Part shown: piece after piece, positions 1 to 6,532 of the stretch
Position numbering within the stretch: position 1 is the first letter of the stretch
Layout: every line of letters begins with the position of its first letter
NCBI GenBank assembly: GCA_002482705.1
Contig: DLGM01000090.1
Span: forward strand, 6,747 to 19,818
Reading direction: 5' to 3'
From: Cyanobacteria bacterium UBA7694
GTDB lineage: Bacteria > Cyanobacteriota > Sericytochromatia > UBA7694
DNA: 13,072 nucleotides
Notes under the pieces: model-generated
What the model was told of the DNA's origin: nothing
Seen by the model: the letters and a program-made list of their open reading frames with translations, nothing else
The model's database searches: none
Program-made: the position numbers and the translations under genes

Positions 1-210
1 TTGGGCAATCGCCCGTTGAATATAAACAAGGCCTTCAGCAGGGGCATTTTGCTGCCCACGAATGACCCCTAACAAGTGTAATACATCCGGGTGTTCAGGA
101 GTTGTCTCTTGCGCCTGGTGGCAGAGTGCCCACGCCAGTTCGGGTTGGCCTTGGGCTAAAAGTTGAATGGCTTGAGTCAGCGTTTCGGAGAGGGACATAA
201 AAGTAGGCAT
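1..210 (-). CDS. TPR protein, N-terminal fragment (runs off left edge)
   Basis: The minus strand is open from an ATG at 208-210 to the window edge, giving 70 residues of the N-terminus. It begins MPTFMSLSETLTQ and continues as amphipathic helix pairs typical of tetratricopeptide repeats: an Ala/Leu-rich helix (LLAQGQPELAWALCHQA), a Pro-bounded turn (TPEHPDVLHLLGVI) and a next unit ending AEGLVYIQRAIA. The start at 210 is preferred because AGGA (219-222) lies eight bases upstream; an internal ATG at 196-198 (MSLSET) is possible. The MSLS beginning and helix pattern recall the family 41 TPR-glycosyltransferase at 6533-8212, so this may be another TPR-glycosyltransferase, but the catalytic part is outside the window. 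TPR identity is fairly sure; the full function is unknown. Confidence 0.75.
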   Translation of the reverse strand, partial: MPTFMSLSETLTQAIQLLAQGQPELAWALCHQAQETTPEHPDVLHLLGVIRGQQNAPAEGLVYIQRAIAQ

Positions 211-244
211 AAAAAAGATCCTTTGTACGGGCTGTGGCTGCTTC

Positions 245-250
245 ATTCTA
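245..250 (-). promoter_or_regulatory. Possible -10 box for the left-edge TPR gene
   Basis: On the minus strand TAGAAT lies 34 bases upstream of the ATG at 210 and upstream of the AGGA ribosome site (219-222). No good -35 hexamer stands at the usual distance, so this is only a plausible -10 element. Confidence 0.3.
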
Positions 251-278
251 CTGCATCCAAAAGCAAAACCTTGTAACA

Positions 279-370
279 GTTCACAGCAACAAAAGGTAAG
301 GCACGGAGATGAAGCATAAAGAACCTCCCACAGGCACAACTCAGAAGCTACTCAGATAGCGTCACTAACC
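279..370. repeat. Diverged direct repeat, left copy (matches 1480-1581)
   Basis: This stretch has patchy colinear similarity to 1480-1581, on the other side of the nuclease gene. The clearest matches are gttcacagcaacaaa versus gtttacagctacaaa at the outer end, GCACGGA at 301-307 versus 1501-1507, and 348-370 versus 1559-1581 (20 of 23 bases identical). The last block encodes LVTLSE-stop on the minus strand in both copies, which is the C-terminus of the NHL lipoprotein. The repeat therefore reflects a duplicated NHL-gene 3' end plus its downstream flank, not a transposon terminal repeat. Spacing inside the two copies differs by about 11 bases. Confidence 0.55.
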
Positions 371-490
371 AGGACCCCATTCCCAACCTAAGTGAAAAAG
401 AGCAAGAGTACGCCCGTCCTCAGAAATGACTAACCATGGGTTCTTATCCGCATCAATGCTGAGCCCCAAAGGTTATCTGTTAAAATAGAA
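348..490 (-). pseudogene. Remnant of an NHL-repeat (beta-propeller) lipoprotein gene, 3' end
   Basis: On the minus strand, reading from about 490 downward, the sequence encodes FNR-stop-PLGLSIDADKNPWLV, which matches the NHL repeat core FNEPMGLTIDADNNLYV of the intact lipoprotein at 1559-2692. At base level 441-470 agrees with 1941-1970 at 26 of 30 positions. At its other end the frame for LVTLSE-stop (stop at 348-350) matches the C-terminus of the intact protein. The two parts are in different frames, and an in-frame TAA lies at 473-475, so the copy has at least one stop and one frameshift. The middle (371-440) is too diverged to align by eye. This is a decayed or rearranged duplicate; nothing suggests it is translated. 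Confidence 0.65.
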
Positions 491-492
491 AT

Positions 493-1446
493 ATGCTCAA
501 AGACAAATATATCAACCCCTTTACCGATTTTGGCTTTAAAAAGCTCTTTGGCGAAGAAAGCAGCAAAGAGCTGCTGGTCGATTTTTTAAATCAGTTACTA
601 CCCCCTCAGCATCAAATCCAAGATTTACAGTTTCGCCAAACGGAACAATTGGGCAGTACTCTGGCTGACCGCAAAGCTGTCTTTGATCTCTATTGCCAAA
701 GCCCCAGTGGCGAGCGCTTTATTGTCGAGTTACAAAAGGCCAAACAAAACTGGTTTAAAGATCGCTCGGTCTTTTACAGCACCTTTCCCATTCAGGAACA
801 GGCCGAAAAAGGCGAATGGAATTTCCGCTTGGAGCCTGTTTATTGTATTGGTATTCTTGACTTTGTGTTTGAAGAAGATCAGCACAACCCCCAATTTTTG
901 CACCGCGTTGCCTTCACCGAACAAAACAGCCAGAAAGTTTTTTATGACAAGCTCTGGCTCATTTACCTAGAGATGCCGCGCTTTCAGAAGACAGAAACAG
1001 AACTTGAAACCCAGTTTGACAAATGGCTCTATTTCCTCAAACATCTACCCGACTTTGAACATATTCCCACCCCACTGCGCTCACAGCTCTTTTTGAAAGC
1101 CTTTGAAGTTGCTGAAATTGCCCAGTTTAACAGCGAACAACGCCAAAGTTATGAACGGAGCCTTAAATATTACCGTGACCTCAAAAACGTAGTTGATACC
1201 TCTTTTGAAGAGGGCAAAGCCGAAGGCTGGCAAGAAGGGCTCCAAGAAGGCATCCAGAAAGGTAAACAAGAAGGGCTCCAAGAAGGCATCCAAAAAGGTA
1301 AACAGGAAGGGCTCCAAGAAGGTATCCAGAAAGGCAAACAAGAATTAGCCCGCCAAATGAAAGCCAAAGGCTTTGAGCTGGCTGTGATTGCCGAACTCAC
1401 GGGGCTACCGCTCCAAGACATCGCAAGATTAACGGAGACACCCTAA
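493..1446 (+). CDS. Rpn-family recombination-promoting nuclease / PD-(D/E)XK putative transposase
   Basis: The 317-residue protein opens with the family signature INPFTDFGFKKLFGEE (residues 7-22). The PD-(D/E)XK-like core follows: acidic D65 in VFDLYC and the E79-L-Q81 motif in FIVELQKAK, where Gln stands in the usual Lys position as is common in this family. The body to about residue 230 matches the normal family layout. Residues 249-284 are three copies of GLQEGIQKGKQE, followed by a helix-turn-helix-like tail (LARQMKAKGFELAVIAELTGLPLQDIARL spans 285-313). Known family members (Rpn proteins, TIGR01784/PDDEXK_2 group) are DNA endonucleases that promote recombination. The start fits the conserved N-terminus, although no strong ribosome site is visible; TAAAAT at 481-486 could be a -10 box giving a nearly leaderless message. 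It lies between an NHL pseudogene and the intact NHL gene. Confidence 0.88.
   Translation: MLKDKYINPFTDFGFKKLFGEESSKELLVDFLNQLLPPQHQIQDLQFRQTEQLGSTLADRKAVFDLYCQSPSGERFIVELQKAKQNWFKDRSVFYSTFPIQEQAEKGEWNFRLEPVYCIGILDFVFEEDQHNPQFLHRVAFTEQNSQKVFYDKLWLIYLEMPRFQKTETELETQFDKWLYFLKHLPDFEHIPTPLRSQLFLKAFEVAEIAQFNSEQRQSYERSLKYYRDLKNVVDTSFEEGKAEGWQEGLQEGIQKGKQEGLQEGIQKGKQEGLQEGIQKGKQELARQMKAKGFELAVIAELTGLPLQDIARLTETP
1237..1344 (+). repeat. Three tandem 36-bp repeats inside the nuclease gene
   Basis: Units 1237-1272, 1273-1308 and 1309-1344 each encode GLQEGIQKGKQE. They differ only by a few third-position changes (for example ggcatc/ggtatc and aaacaa/aaacag). Because the unit is a multiple of three, gain or loss of a unit changes protein length without a frameshift. 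The encoded stretch is strongly helical and charged, and probably forms a coiled coil or linker between nuclease core and C-terminal helices. Confidence 0.95.
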
Positions 1447-1479
1447 ACGAACAAAGGCGAATGACTACGTGTATTTAAG

Positions 1480-1581
1480 GTTTACAGCTACAAATGTACT
1501 GCACGGAAATAAGGTATTGCTGTTTTAAGCAGGGCATGGCACACGGCATAAGTCAGCCCTACTCAGACAGGGTCACCAACC
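1480..1581. repeat. Diverged direct repeat, right copy (matches 279-370)
   Basis: This is the 3' flank and last codons of the intact NHL lipoprotein gene, matching the left copy beyond the nuclease gene. The 112-base gap between the nuclease stop and the NHL stop holds no gene. Only a weak hairpin (TGCT-gtttta-AGCA around 1517-1532) is seen there, not a convincing terminator. Confidence 0.55.
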
Positions 1582-2692
1582 GAATAGCGTGGTTTCCATA
1601 ATCAGCAATCAGCAAACTCCCGTCATCCCGCAGCGCAATTCCGAAGGGATAACTCAAACGCGCTTCTGAGCCAGGACCATTCACCAAAGCAGCTTCGCCA
1701 GGAGCGCCTGCTAGAGTGGTTACCTGTCCGTCAGGGCTGATTTTGCGCAGCAGGTGATTAAAACGATCTACGACATAAATATGGCCTTGTGTATCAATAA
1801 CGAGCCCCGCTGGCGTATTAAACTGAGCGGCGGTGCCGCGACCATCCGCTGCCCCCTGGGTACTCCCGGCCACCGTCGTGACCTCCCCCTGGGGCGTTAT
1901 TTTGCGAATACGGTGGTTATTGGCATCAGCCACATATAGGTTGTTATCCGCATCAATGGTGAGCCCCATCGGCTCGTTAAAACGGGCCTTCTCTCCTTGG
2001 CCATCGGCATAACCAAAGTTGCGACCCGCCAGGGTAGTGACGTTACCAGCGGTGTCAATCTTGCGAATTGCGTGATTGTAGCGCTCGCTGATATACAAAT
2101 TGCCAGCACTATCACTGACAATCCCACTTGGCCAATTGAACTGCGCTGCTTTAAGGGAGCCATCTAGATGCCCAGCACTGCCATCACCGGCAAAGGTTTC
2201 CACAGTGAGATTGCGCCGTATGACCCGAATCACATTGTTATTGGCATCAGCAACAAAAATGCCGTCGGGGTTAGGACTCCAAACATTAATTGGCTGATTA
2301 AAACGGCTTTGGGTACTGCGCGCATCGGTGTAGCCATTTTCCCCGCCGGCCATGGTGGAAACCCGGCCGTTGAGATTGATCCGGCGTATGGCTTCGTTCA
2401 TGCGATCCACGATGTAGACATTGCCGTTAGGGTCAAGGCTGATGCCAGTCGGGTGGTAAAAAAGGGCTTCGTTCAGGAGACCGTCATAATAACCAAATTC
2501 ACCAGTGCCGGTCAGGGTCGAAACCGTCACACTTTGGGCCACCTGTAAGGTATTGGGGCTTGGGGAAGGGGTTGGAGAGGGAGAAGCCGATGTATTCACC
2601 ACAGGCGAAGGGCTGGGGGAGATAACGGCAATCGGCGTAGGGGTACAGGCCGCCAAAGCCAGGATTAAAGGCAGGGTCAGCAGGTATCGCAT
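1559..2692 (-). CDS. NHL-repeat six-bladed beta-propeller lipoprotein
   Basis: The 377-residue protein starts with a short basic N-terminus, a hydrophobic stretch and the lipobox L-A-A-C16, so it should be exported, lipidated on Cys16 and membrane-anchored. Residues 17-48 are a Ser/Pro/Thr-rich linker (PSPSP, SPSPTPSPSP). From about residue 56 to the end are six repeats of 50-54 residues, each with the pattern V-[ST]-T-[LMFV]-[AT]-G near its start, then F-N-x-P-x-G-[IL]-x-x-D, a [LI]-Y-[IV]-[AVS]-[DE] strand and N-H-x-[IL]-R-K. These are NHL repeats and six make one closed propeller, a fold that usually binds ligands or proteins; a few members are enzymes. No catalytic residue pattern is evident, so the ligand is unknown. 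The start is fixed by the GGAGG seven bases upstream. A decayed copy of its 3' part lies at 348-490. Confidence 0.9.
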   Translation of the reverse strand: MRYLLTLPLILALAACTPTPIAVISPSPSPVVNTSASPSPTPSPSPNTLQVAQSVTVSTLTGTGEFGYYDGLLNEALFYHPTGISLDPNGNVYIVDRMNEAIRRINLNGRVSTMAGGENGYTDARSTQSRFNQPINVWSPNPDGIFVADANNNVIRVIRRNLTVETFAGDGSAGHLDGSLKAAQFNWPSGIVSDSAGNLYISERYNHAIRKIDTAGNVTTLAGRNFGYADGQGEKARFNEPMGLTIDADNNLYVADANNHRIRKITPQGEVTTVAGSTQGAADGRGTAAQFNTPAGLVIDTQGHIYVVDRFNHLLRKISPDGQVTTLAGAPGEAALVNGPGSEARLSYPFGIALRDDGSLLIADYGNHAIRLVTLSE

Positions 2693-2699
2693 CAGAATT

Positions 2700-2724
2700 C
2701 CTCCAGTAATAAGCCATTATTATA
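2700..2724 (-). promoter_or_regulatory. Promoter -10 box and ribosome site of the NHL lipoprotein gene
   Basis: On the minus strand a consensus TATAAT (2719-2724) is followed by GGAGG (2700-2704), seven bases before the ATG at 2692, implying a leader of about 20 bases. The -35 is less clear: TTGACG exists at 2748-2753, but 23 bases from the -10 is too far for a standard sigma-70 promoter. The -10 and ribosome site together are convincing. Confidence 0.6.
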
Positions 2725-2828
2725 GCCTGAACCAAGATCGTTGATTGCGTCAATCCTGAAACTCAGATTTACAATCGTCTAATTATTAAAATTATATGCT
2801 GATTTTAGAGCAATAAAGAAAAATTCGT

Positions 2829-2834
2829 TATAAT
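2829..2834 (+). promoter_or_regulatory. -10 box for the family 2 glycosyltransferase gene
   Basis: A plus-strand TATAAT stands 47 bases before the ATG at 2882, in an A/T-rich stretch (about 2770-2835). No good -35 is seen at 16-19 bases. The 2693-2881 gap is a divergent intergenic region carrying this promoter and that of the NHL gene, and no further gene. Confidence 0.45.
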
Positions 2835-2881
2835 CATAGTCTGTTGATCGCTATTTGAAAGATCCAAAGTGAGTACCCACA

Positions 2882-3727
2882 ATGTTTGATGTCAGCCTCA
2901 TTATTACGACAGCACTTGGTCGTGAAGACAATCTCCATTTTTGTCTCCAGGCCATCTCCCAACAAACCCTTACTTCTTTAGAGATCATTGTTGTTAATGA
3001 TGGTTCGCGACAGGCTGCGAGCGTCTGTGAACATCACAAAAAAATGCTGCCTCATCTGCGTTGCTTAGATAGGCCCCAAGACTTATGTGTAGCTCGCTCC
3101 CGCAATTTAGGGGCCCAAGTATCCCAAGGTAAGGTATTGGTACTCATTGACGGGGATATTATCCTTAACCCCATGGCTATAGCAGCTTATTTTCAGTTTC
3201 TTCAACAGTACCCCGCACATGTTTTTTATGGTTATTTCGGCAATGATCGGACTCTGGAAACACCTTCTTTCTGGTTTCCAGAGCGCAGGGTTAACCCCTT
3301 TGATCGGCGCTTTCGTCATTTTGACTCGGCTACAAACATTCTCTTTTCTGATGAAAAAATGAGGCATCTACCTCAAAAATTTAGCTGGAGTGGCAATATT
3401 GGACTGTGTCGCTCCACCTATGAAGCACTTCATGGATTTGATGAAGGATATTTGGGCTGGGGAGAAGAAGATGTCGATTTTGCTGAACAGGTTATTGAAA
3501 GCCAGCGACAGATACACTTTTTATTAGATGCATGGGGAGAGCATCAAGTGCATTCACGCCAAGAAGCTTTTCACAAACAGGCCGCTTCCGGTAAACAGCA
3601 TAACCACTTATATACACCTATCACTTATACGCTTGAAACGATGGCTTCTAAATCAGGGTTCCAAGGGTTTATCCAAGCCATGGCTAACCACTATAGCCAA
3701 TACTTAAACGAGATCGATTCCACTTAG
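2882..3727 (+). CDS. Family 2 glycosyltransferase (GT-A fold) with galactosyltransferase-type C-terminal motif
   Basis: The 281-residue protein begins directly with the first strand of a GT-A fold (VSLIITTALGREDNL, residues 4-18). It then has the nucleotide-site motif VVNDGS (37-42), ARSRNLGA (71-78) and the metal-binding D90-G-D92 in VLIDGDI. Near the end come WSGNIGLCRS (169-178) and GWGEEDVDF (192-200), the motif seen in the Glyco_transf_7C/galactosyltransferase C-terminal region, where the acidic pair is the probable catalytic base site. It should use a nucleotide-sugar donor in the cytoplasm; donor and acceptor cannot be told. No membrane segment is seen. It has its own promoter and is convergent with the glycosyltransferase operon, overlapping its last gene by 24 bp. 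The ribosome site is weak. Confidence 0.88.
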   Translation: MFDVSLIITTALGREDNLHFCLQAISQQTLTSLEIIVVNDGSRQAASVCEHHKKMLPHLRCLDRPQDLCVARSRNLGAQVSQGKVLVLIDGDIILNPMAIAAYFQFLQQYPAHVFYGYFGNDRTLETPSFWFPERRVNPFDRRFRHFDSATNILFSDEKMRHLPQKFSWSGNIGLCRSTYEALHGFDEGYLGWGEEDVDFAEQVIESQRQIHFLLDAWGEHQVHSRQEAFHKQAASGKQHNHLYTPITYTLETMASKSGFQGFIQAMANHYSQYLNEIDST

Positions 3728-5308
3728 AGAATTCAAAAATTTAGGCAGTTCATCAATAACCGACTGAATGACTGACTCCCATTGCAAAAACTCGCTTTGG
3801 CGGAACAGGCGCACGCTCGGGTACCAAGGCGTGGTTTCACCTTCGTGGCCCCAACGCCAATCACAGGCCTTGGGCAACAGGATCCAGACAGGTTTGCCCA
3901 GTGCCCCAGCCAAGTGGGCAACAGCAGTGTCTACGGTAATGACCAGATCCATTTGCATAATGTAGGCGGCAGTATCATACATATCTTTAATAAACGGAGC
4001 TAAATCAGTAATTTGCAAGTCAGGGTAATCGCTTAATTGTTGAGCATCTGGCCCTACTTGAAGACTATAAAAAGAAATCTCAGGACAGGCTTTAACCATT
4101 AACTGGAAAACATCTAGACCTGCGCTGCGCTGACGATATGACCAATACAAAATGGGTGACATCGTACGTGAACCACTCGCCCACACAAGCCCAATGCGCC
4201 TCCCCCCACAATTACCAAGGGGAATTTCTAGGTGTTTATCGACATAAAGATACGGGTGCGAGTCCTGCAGCGCATTTTCAGAGCACCACTGAAACTGTAA
4301 AGGCAAGTCCGAATCTGCTAAGTAGTATTGCGCAATAGGCTTATCTACCCACTCTAAAGGATTCAAAACTGAAACCCCTTCAATCGTGGAAAATAAACGC
4401 TGCCAAATAGGCTCTAAGGGACAAATCACTATTGGCTGACCCATTTCCAATAAGCGACGAAAAAAACGGGACATGTTGATCAAATCGCCTAAACCATTCT
4501 CTTGCACTATTGCTAGTTTTTGATCGGGGCGAATAGACCCGTCCCAAGGTTTAGCCCCCTGTGGCAAACGTAAAGGACGGTTATTACCAATCATACGCAA
4601 AAGTGGAAAATAATCCCAAGCGCCTGGGAAAACACCCTGCTGCAGCTCTAAATAAGCCAAGTTCAATAGTATTTTGGCATGTTTAGGAGCTATCTTTGCT
4701 GCTTCTAAGAGAATCTCTTTGGCTCCCTGATAATCACCTATTATAGCTAAGACAGCAGCGAGATTTACCATGGAGCCAATATGTTCAGGAGATAAAGACA
4801 ATAAGCGACGATATATTTTTTCTGCTAATTCTACTTGAAAGCTCCCACGATAAGATTGGGCTAATTTTTCATAAATAAAAAGTGCATCAGGTGTTAAACT
4901 TTCAGCACACTTGAAAGAAGAAATTGCTTCTGCGTAACGAAACTGCTCAAGATATAAACAACCCAATTCATAATGAGGCTCACCAGAGGTGGGATAATAA
5001 GTAAACCAATCTTGCAATACTTTTTCCGCAGACAGAAATTGTTTATTTTGACGGTACAATTGGTATAAACAACGCAATGCTTTGATATGGGTTGGATTCT
5101 GTTTCAAAAGTGTTATGAGTAAATGCTTGCAATCATCCTGCTTATTTTGATAAAAATAAGCCTGTGACAAACCCCATAAGAAATCAGTGTTGAGAGGTCG
5201 ATGATGCAACAATGCTTCCAGAGTAAGTTGAGCTGAAGACCATTGCTTGCGATTCAATTGCTGCTGAGCTAAGATACTTAATTCATGTAGATATCGATTT
5301 TCAGTCAT
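3704..5308 (-). CDS. TPR protein fused to a family 9-like (heptosyltransferase-type) glycosyltransferase domain
   Basis: Residues 1 to about 235 are six or more TPR units (for example PHYELGCLYLEQFRYAEAIS at 111-130). After PWDGS (255-259) comes a GT-B type domain with QENGLGDLINMSRF (269-282), GLVWASGS (373-380), SLQVGPD (415-421) and the highly typical DLVITVDTAVAHLAGALGK (454-472), followed by DWRWG (483-487) and PWYPSVRLFRQ (494-504). This arrangement is the common bacterial TPR + GT9-like protein, related to ADP-heptose LPS heptosyltransferases, but substrates of the TPR-fused type are largely unknown. It starts 20 bases after the preceding gene's stop and is the last gene of the operon. 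Its 3' end overlaps the convergent family 2 glycosyltransferase gene. No signal peptide or membrane helix is seen. Confidence 0.85.
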   Translation of the reverse strand: MTENRYLHELSILAQQQLNRKQWSSAQLTLEALLHHRPLNTDFLWGLSQAYFYQNKQDDCKHLLITLLKQNPTHIKALRCLYQLYRQNKQFLSAEKVLQDWFTYYPTSGEPHYELGCLYLEQFRYAEAISSFKCAESLTPDALFIYEKLAQSYRGSFQVELAEKIYRRLLSLSPEHIGSMVNLAAVLAIIGDYQGAKEILLEAAKIAPKHAKILLNLAYLELQQGVFPGAWDYFPLLRMIGNNRPLRLPQGAKPWDGSIRPDQKLAIVQENGLGDLINMSRFFRRLLEMGQPIVICPLEPIWQRLFSTIEGVSVLNPLEWVDKPIAQYYLADSDLPLQFQWCSENALQDSHPYLYVDKHLEIPLGNCGGRRIGLVWASGSRTMSPILYWSYRQRSAGLDVFQLMVKACPEISFYSLQVGPDAQQLSDYPDLQITDLAPFIKDMYDTAAYIMQMDLVITVDTAVAHLAGALGKPVWILLPKACDWRWGHEGETTPWYPSVRLFRQSEFLQWESVIQSVIDELPKFLNSLSGIDLV

Positions 5309-5328
5309 ATAATCGGTTCTCTCACATT

Positions 5329-6522
5329 CTATCTAGAACGATGAATCCAACGTTGAAAACGTTGCTTCCAAGTTAAAGAGTGGGGAACTGAGTTCTTATC
5401 TTTTCTAATATGCATGATAAGGTCTGACCATTTCTGAGCCTGGAAATACCATGCTAATTGACGTATTTGTAAATGCTGCTCCCAAGCTGAATTCAGCCAA
5501 GCTCTTGGATCAGCAGCCAATGTACTCAATTCAATAGCTATAGCCTGTGCAAAACACTCTACAAAAGAATCCGCGGGAGCACAAGCGACGACACGCCCAT
5601 ATCCACGCATCGTTTCAGGTGAACCGCCCATATCAGAAGTAATCACCCGACAGCCGGCAGCTAATGCTTCTAAAATAATCAAAGGGGCACAATCAGGCCA
5701 TGTCAAGTTAGGATATACCAAAACATGAGCTCGTTTTAAGACATTGGCCAACTGTTGTGGAGGAATAACTGGGGAATAAGAGACGTTGCCCATATGACTA
5801 AGATCTTCATAAACTTGAGTATATTTTTCTTCCCCTCCCTGACTACCACCATGCAGGTCACCTGAACAATAGACTTCAAAGCACGCCAAATGATTTTTTG
5901 ATTGCACCAGACTTACAATTGCAGGAAGTTGTTCAACACCTTTATGCGGAGCTGTAGCATAGACTAAAACAGGTATTTTAGAGATATTTTTATGCTGAAC
6001 TAAGTCGTCTTCATCTGTGAATAAAGACTGAAAATGAGAACTTATACCATTGGGAATAACCACACACTTATGAACCGGAAGAGCAAAATATTGAATGTAT
6101 TGTTGGCACTGCCATTCGCCAACAAAAACGATTGCGTCAAATTTTTGGATTGTGCTGGGAAATGAAAAAATCCGCATCATTGGGTGGTTATGAGGAAGAT
6201 GCACCCATAAATAACGCTTCACACCAGCTAAATGTATAGCTTCATCATCACCAAAAGCTGGTCGCGCTACTTCGATCACAATATCAGGTCGAGTCGTTTG
6301 TATATAATCCAAGCGTTCCTCTAAGGATAGGGACTGTATACCTGCGTATTGTTGTAGGACAGAAGGATGGTGACTTATAAAAGTGATTTGATGCCCCAGT
6401 TGAGCCAATGCATGACTTAGGTAACAAGCAGCCGCCTCTGTACCACCCAACGGGCGTTCAAAAACAGAACCAACATGATAAGGTTGACTGACATTTGCAT
6501 CAATAATACAAATATGTGTCAT
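5329..6522 (-). CDS. Family 4 (GT-B) glycosyltransferase
   Basis: The 397-residue protein has a GT-B layout. The acceptor-side N-terminal half carries the early glycine loop PLGGTEAAA (24-32) and a long strand-helix series; IPNGIS (156-161) leads into the donor-binding half (YATAPHKG at 188-195, then PPQQLANVLKRAHVLVYP at 254-271). The catalytic E-x7-E motif reads D277-x7-E285 (DCAPLIILEALAAG), a conservative Asp for the first Glu. VITSDMGGSPE (293-303) completes the donor site. Such enzymes move a sugar from a nucleotide donor with retention of configuration; donor and acceptor are unknown. The tail (about 380-397) is basic and could touch the membrane. It starts 10 bases after the upstream family 41 gene stops and ends 20 bases before the TPR-GT9 gene, so it is co-transcribed with both. 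Confidence 0.87.
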   Translation of the reverse strand: MTHICIIDANVSQPYHVGSVFERPLGGTEAAACYLSHALAQLGHQITFISHHPSVLQQYAGIQSLSLEERLDYIQTTRPDIVIEVARPAFGDDEAIHLAGVKRYLWVHLPHNHPMMRIFSFPSTIQKFDAIVFVGEWQCQQYIQYFALPVHKCVVIPNGISSHFQSLFTDEDDLVQHKNISKIPVLVYATAPHKGVEQLPAIVSLVQSKNHLACFEVYCSGDLHGGSQGGEEKYTQVYEDLSHMGNVSYSPVIPPQQLANVLKRAHVLVYPNLTWPDCAPLIILEALAAGCRVITSDMGGSPETMRGYGRVVACAPADSFVECFAQAIAIELSTLAADPRAWLNSAWEQHLQIRQLAWYFQAQKWSDLIMHIRKDKNSVPHSLTWKQRFQRWIHRSR

Positions 6523-6532
6523 GACAACTCAT

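Noticed and set aside
1237..1344. CRISPR-like array
   Set aside because: The units are directly adjacent with no spacers and encode an in-frame protein repeat.
1081..1421. Minus-strand open frames opposite the nuclease gene repeats, with repeated Phe/Leu/Pro or Trp/Ser/Pro units
   Set aside because: They are mirror frames of the 36-bp repeats. Composition is unnatural, there is no ribosome site, and the opposite strand has a clear family match.
1517..1532. Hairpin between the convergent nuclease and NHL genes as a terminator
   Set aside because: The stem is only four pairs (TGCT/AGCA) with no U tract.
279..1581. Nuclease gene as a complete transposable element with terminal repeats
   Set aside because: The flanking similarity is direct, diverged and explained by NHL-gene 3' sequence; no inverted terminal repeats or target-site duplication were found.
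2168..2548. 126-residue plus-strand open frame inside the NHL gene
   Set aside because: It is a shadow of the regular NHL repeats; it resembles no known protein and the opposite strand is unambiguous.
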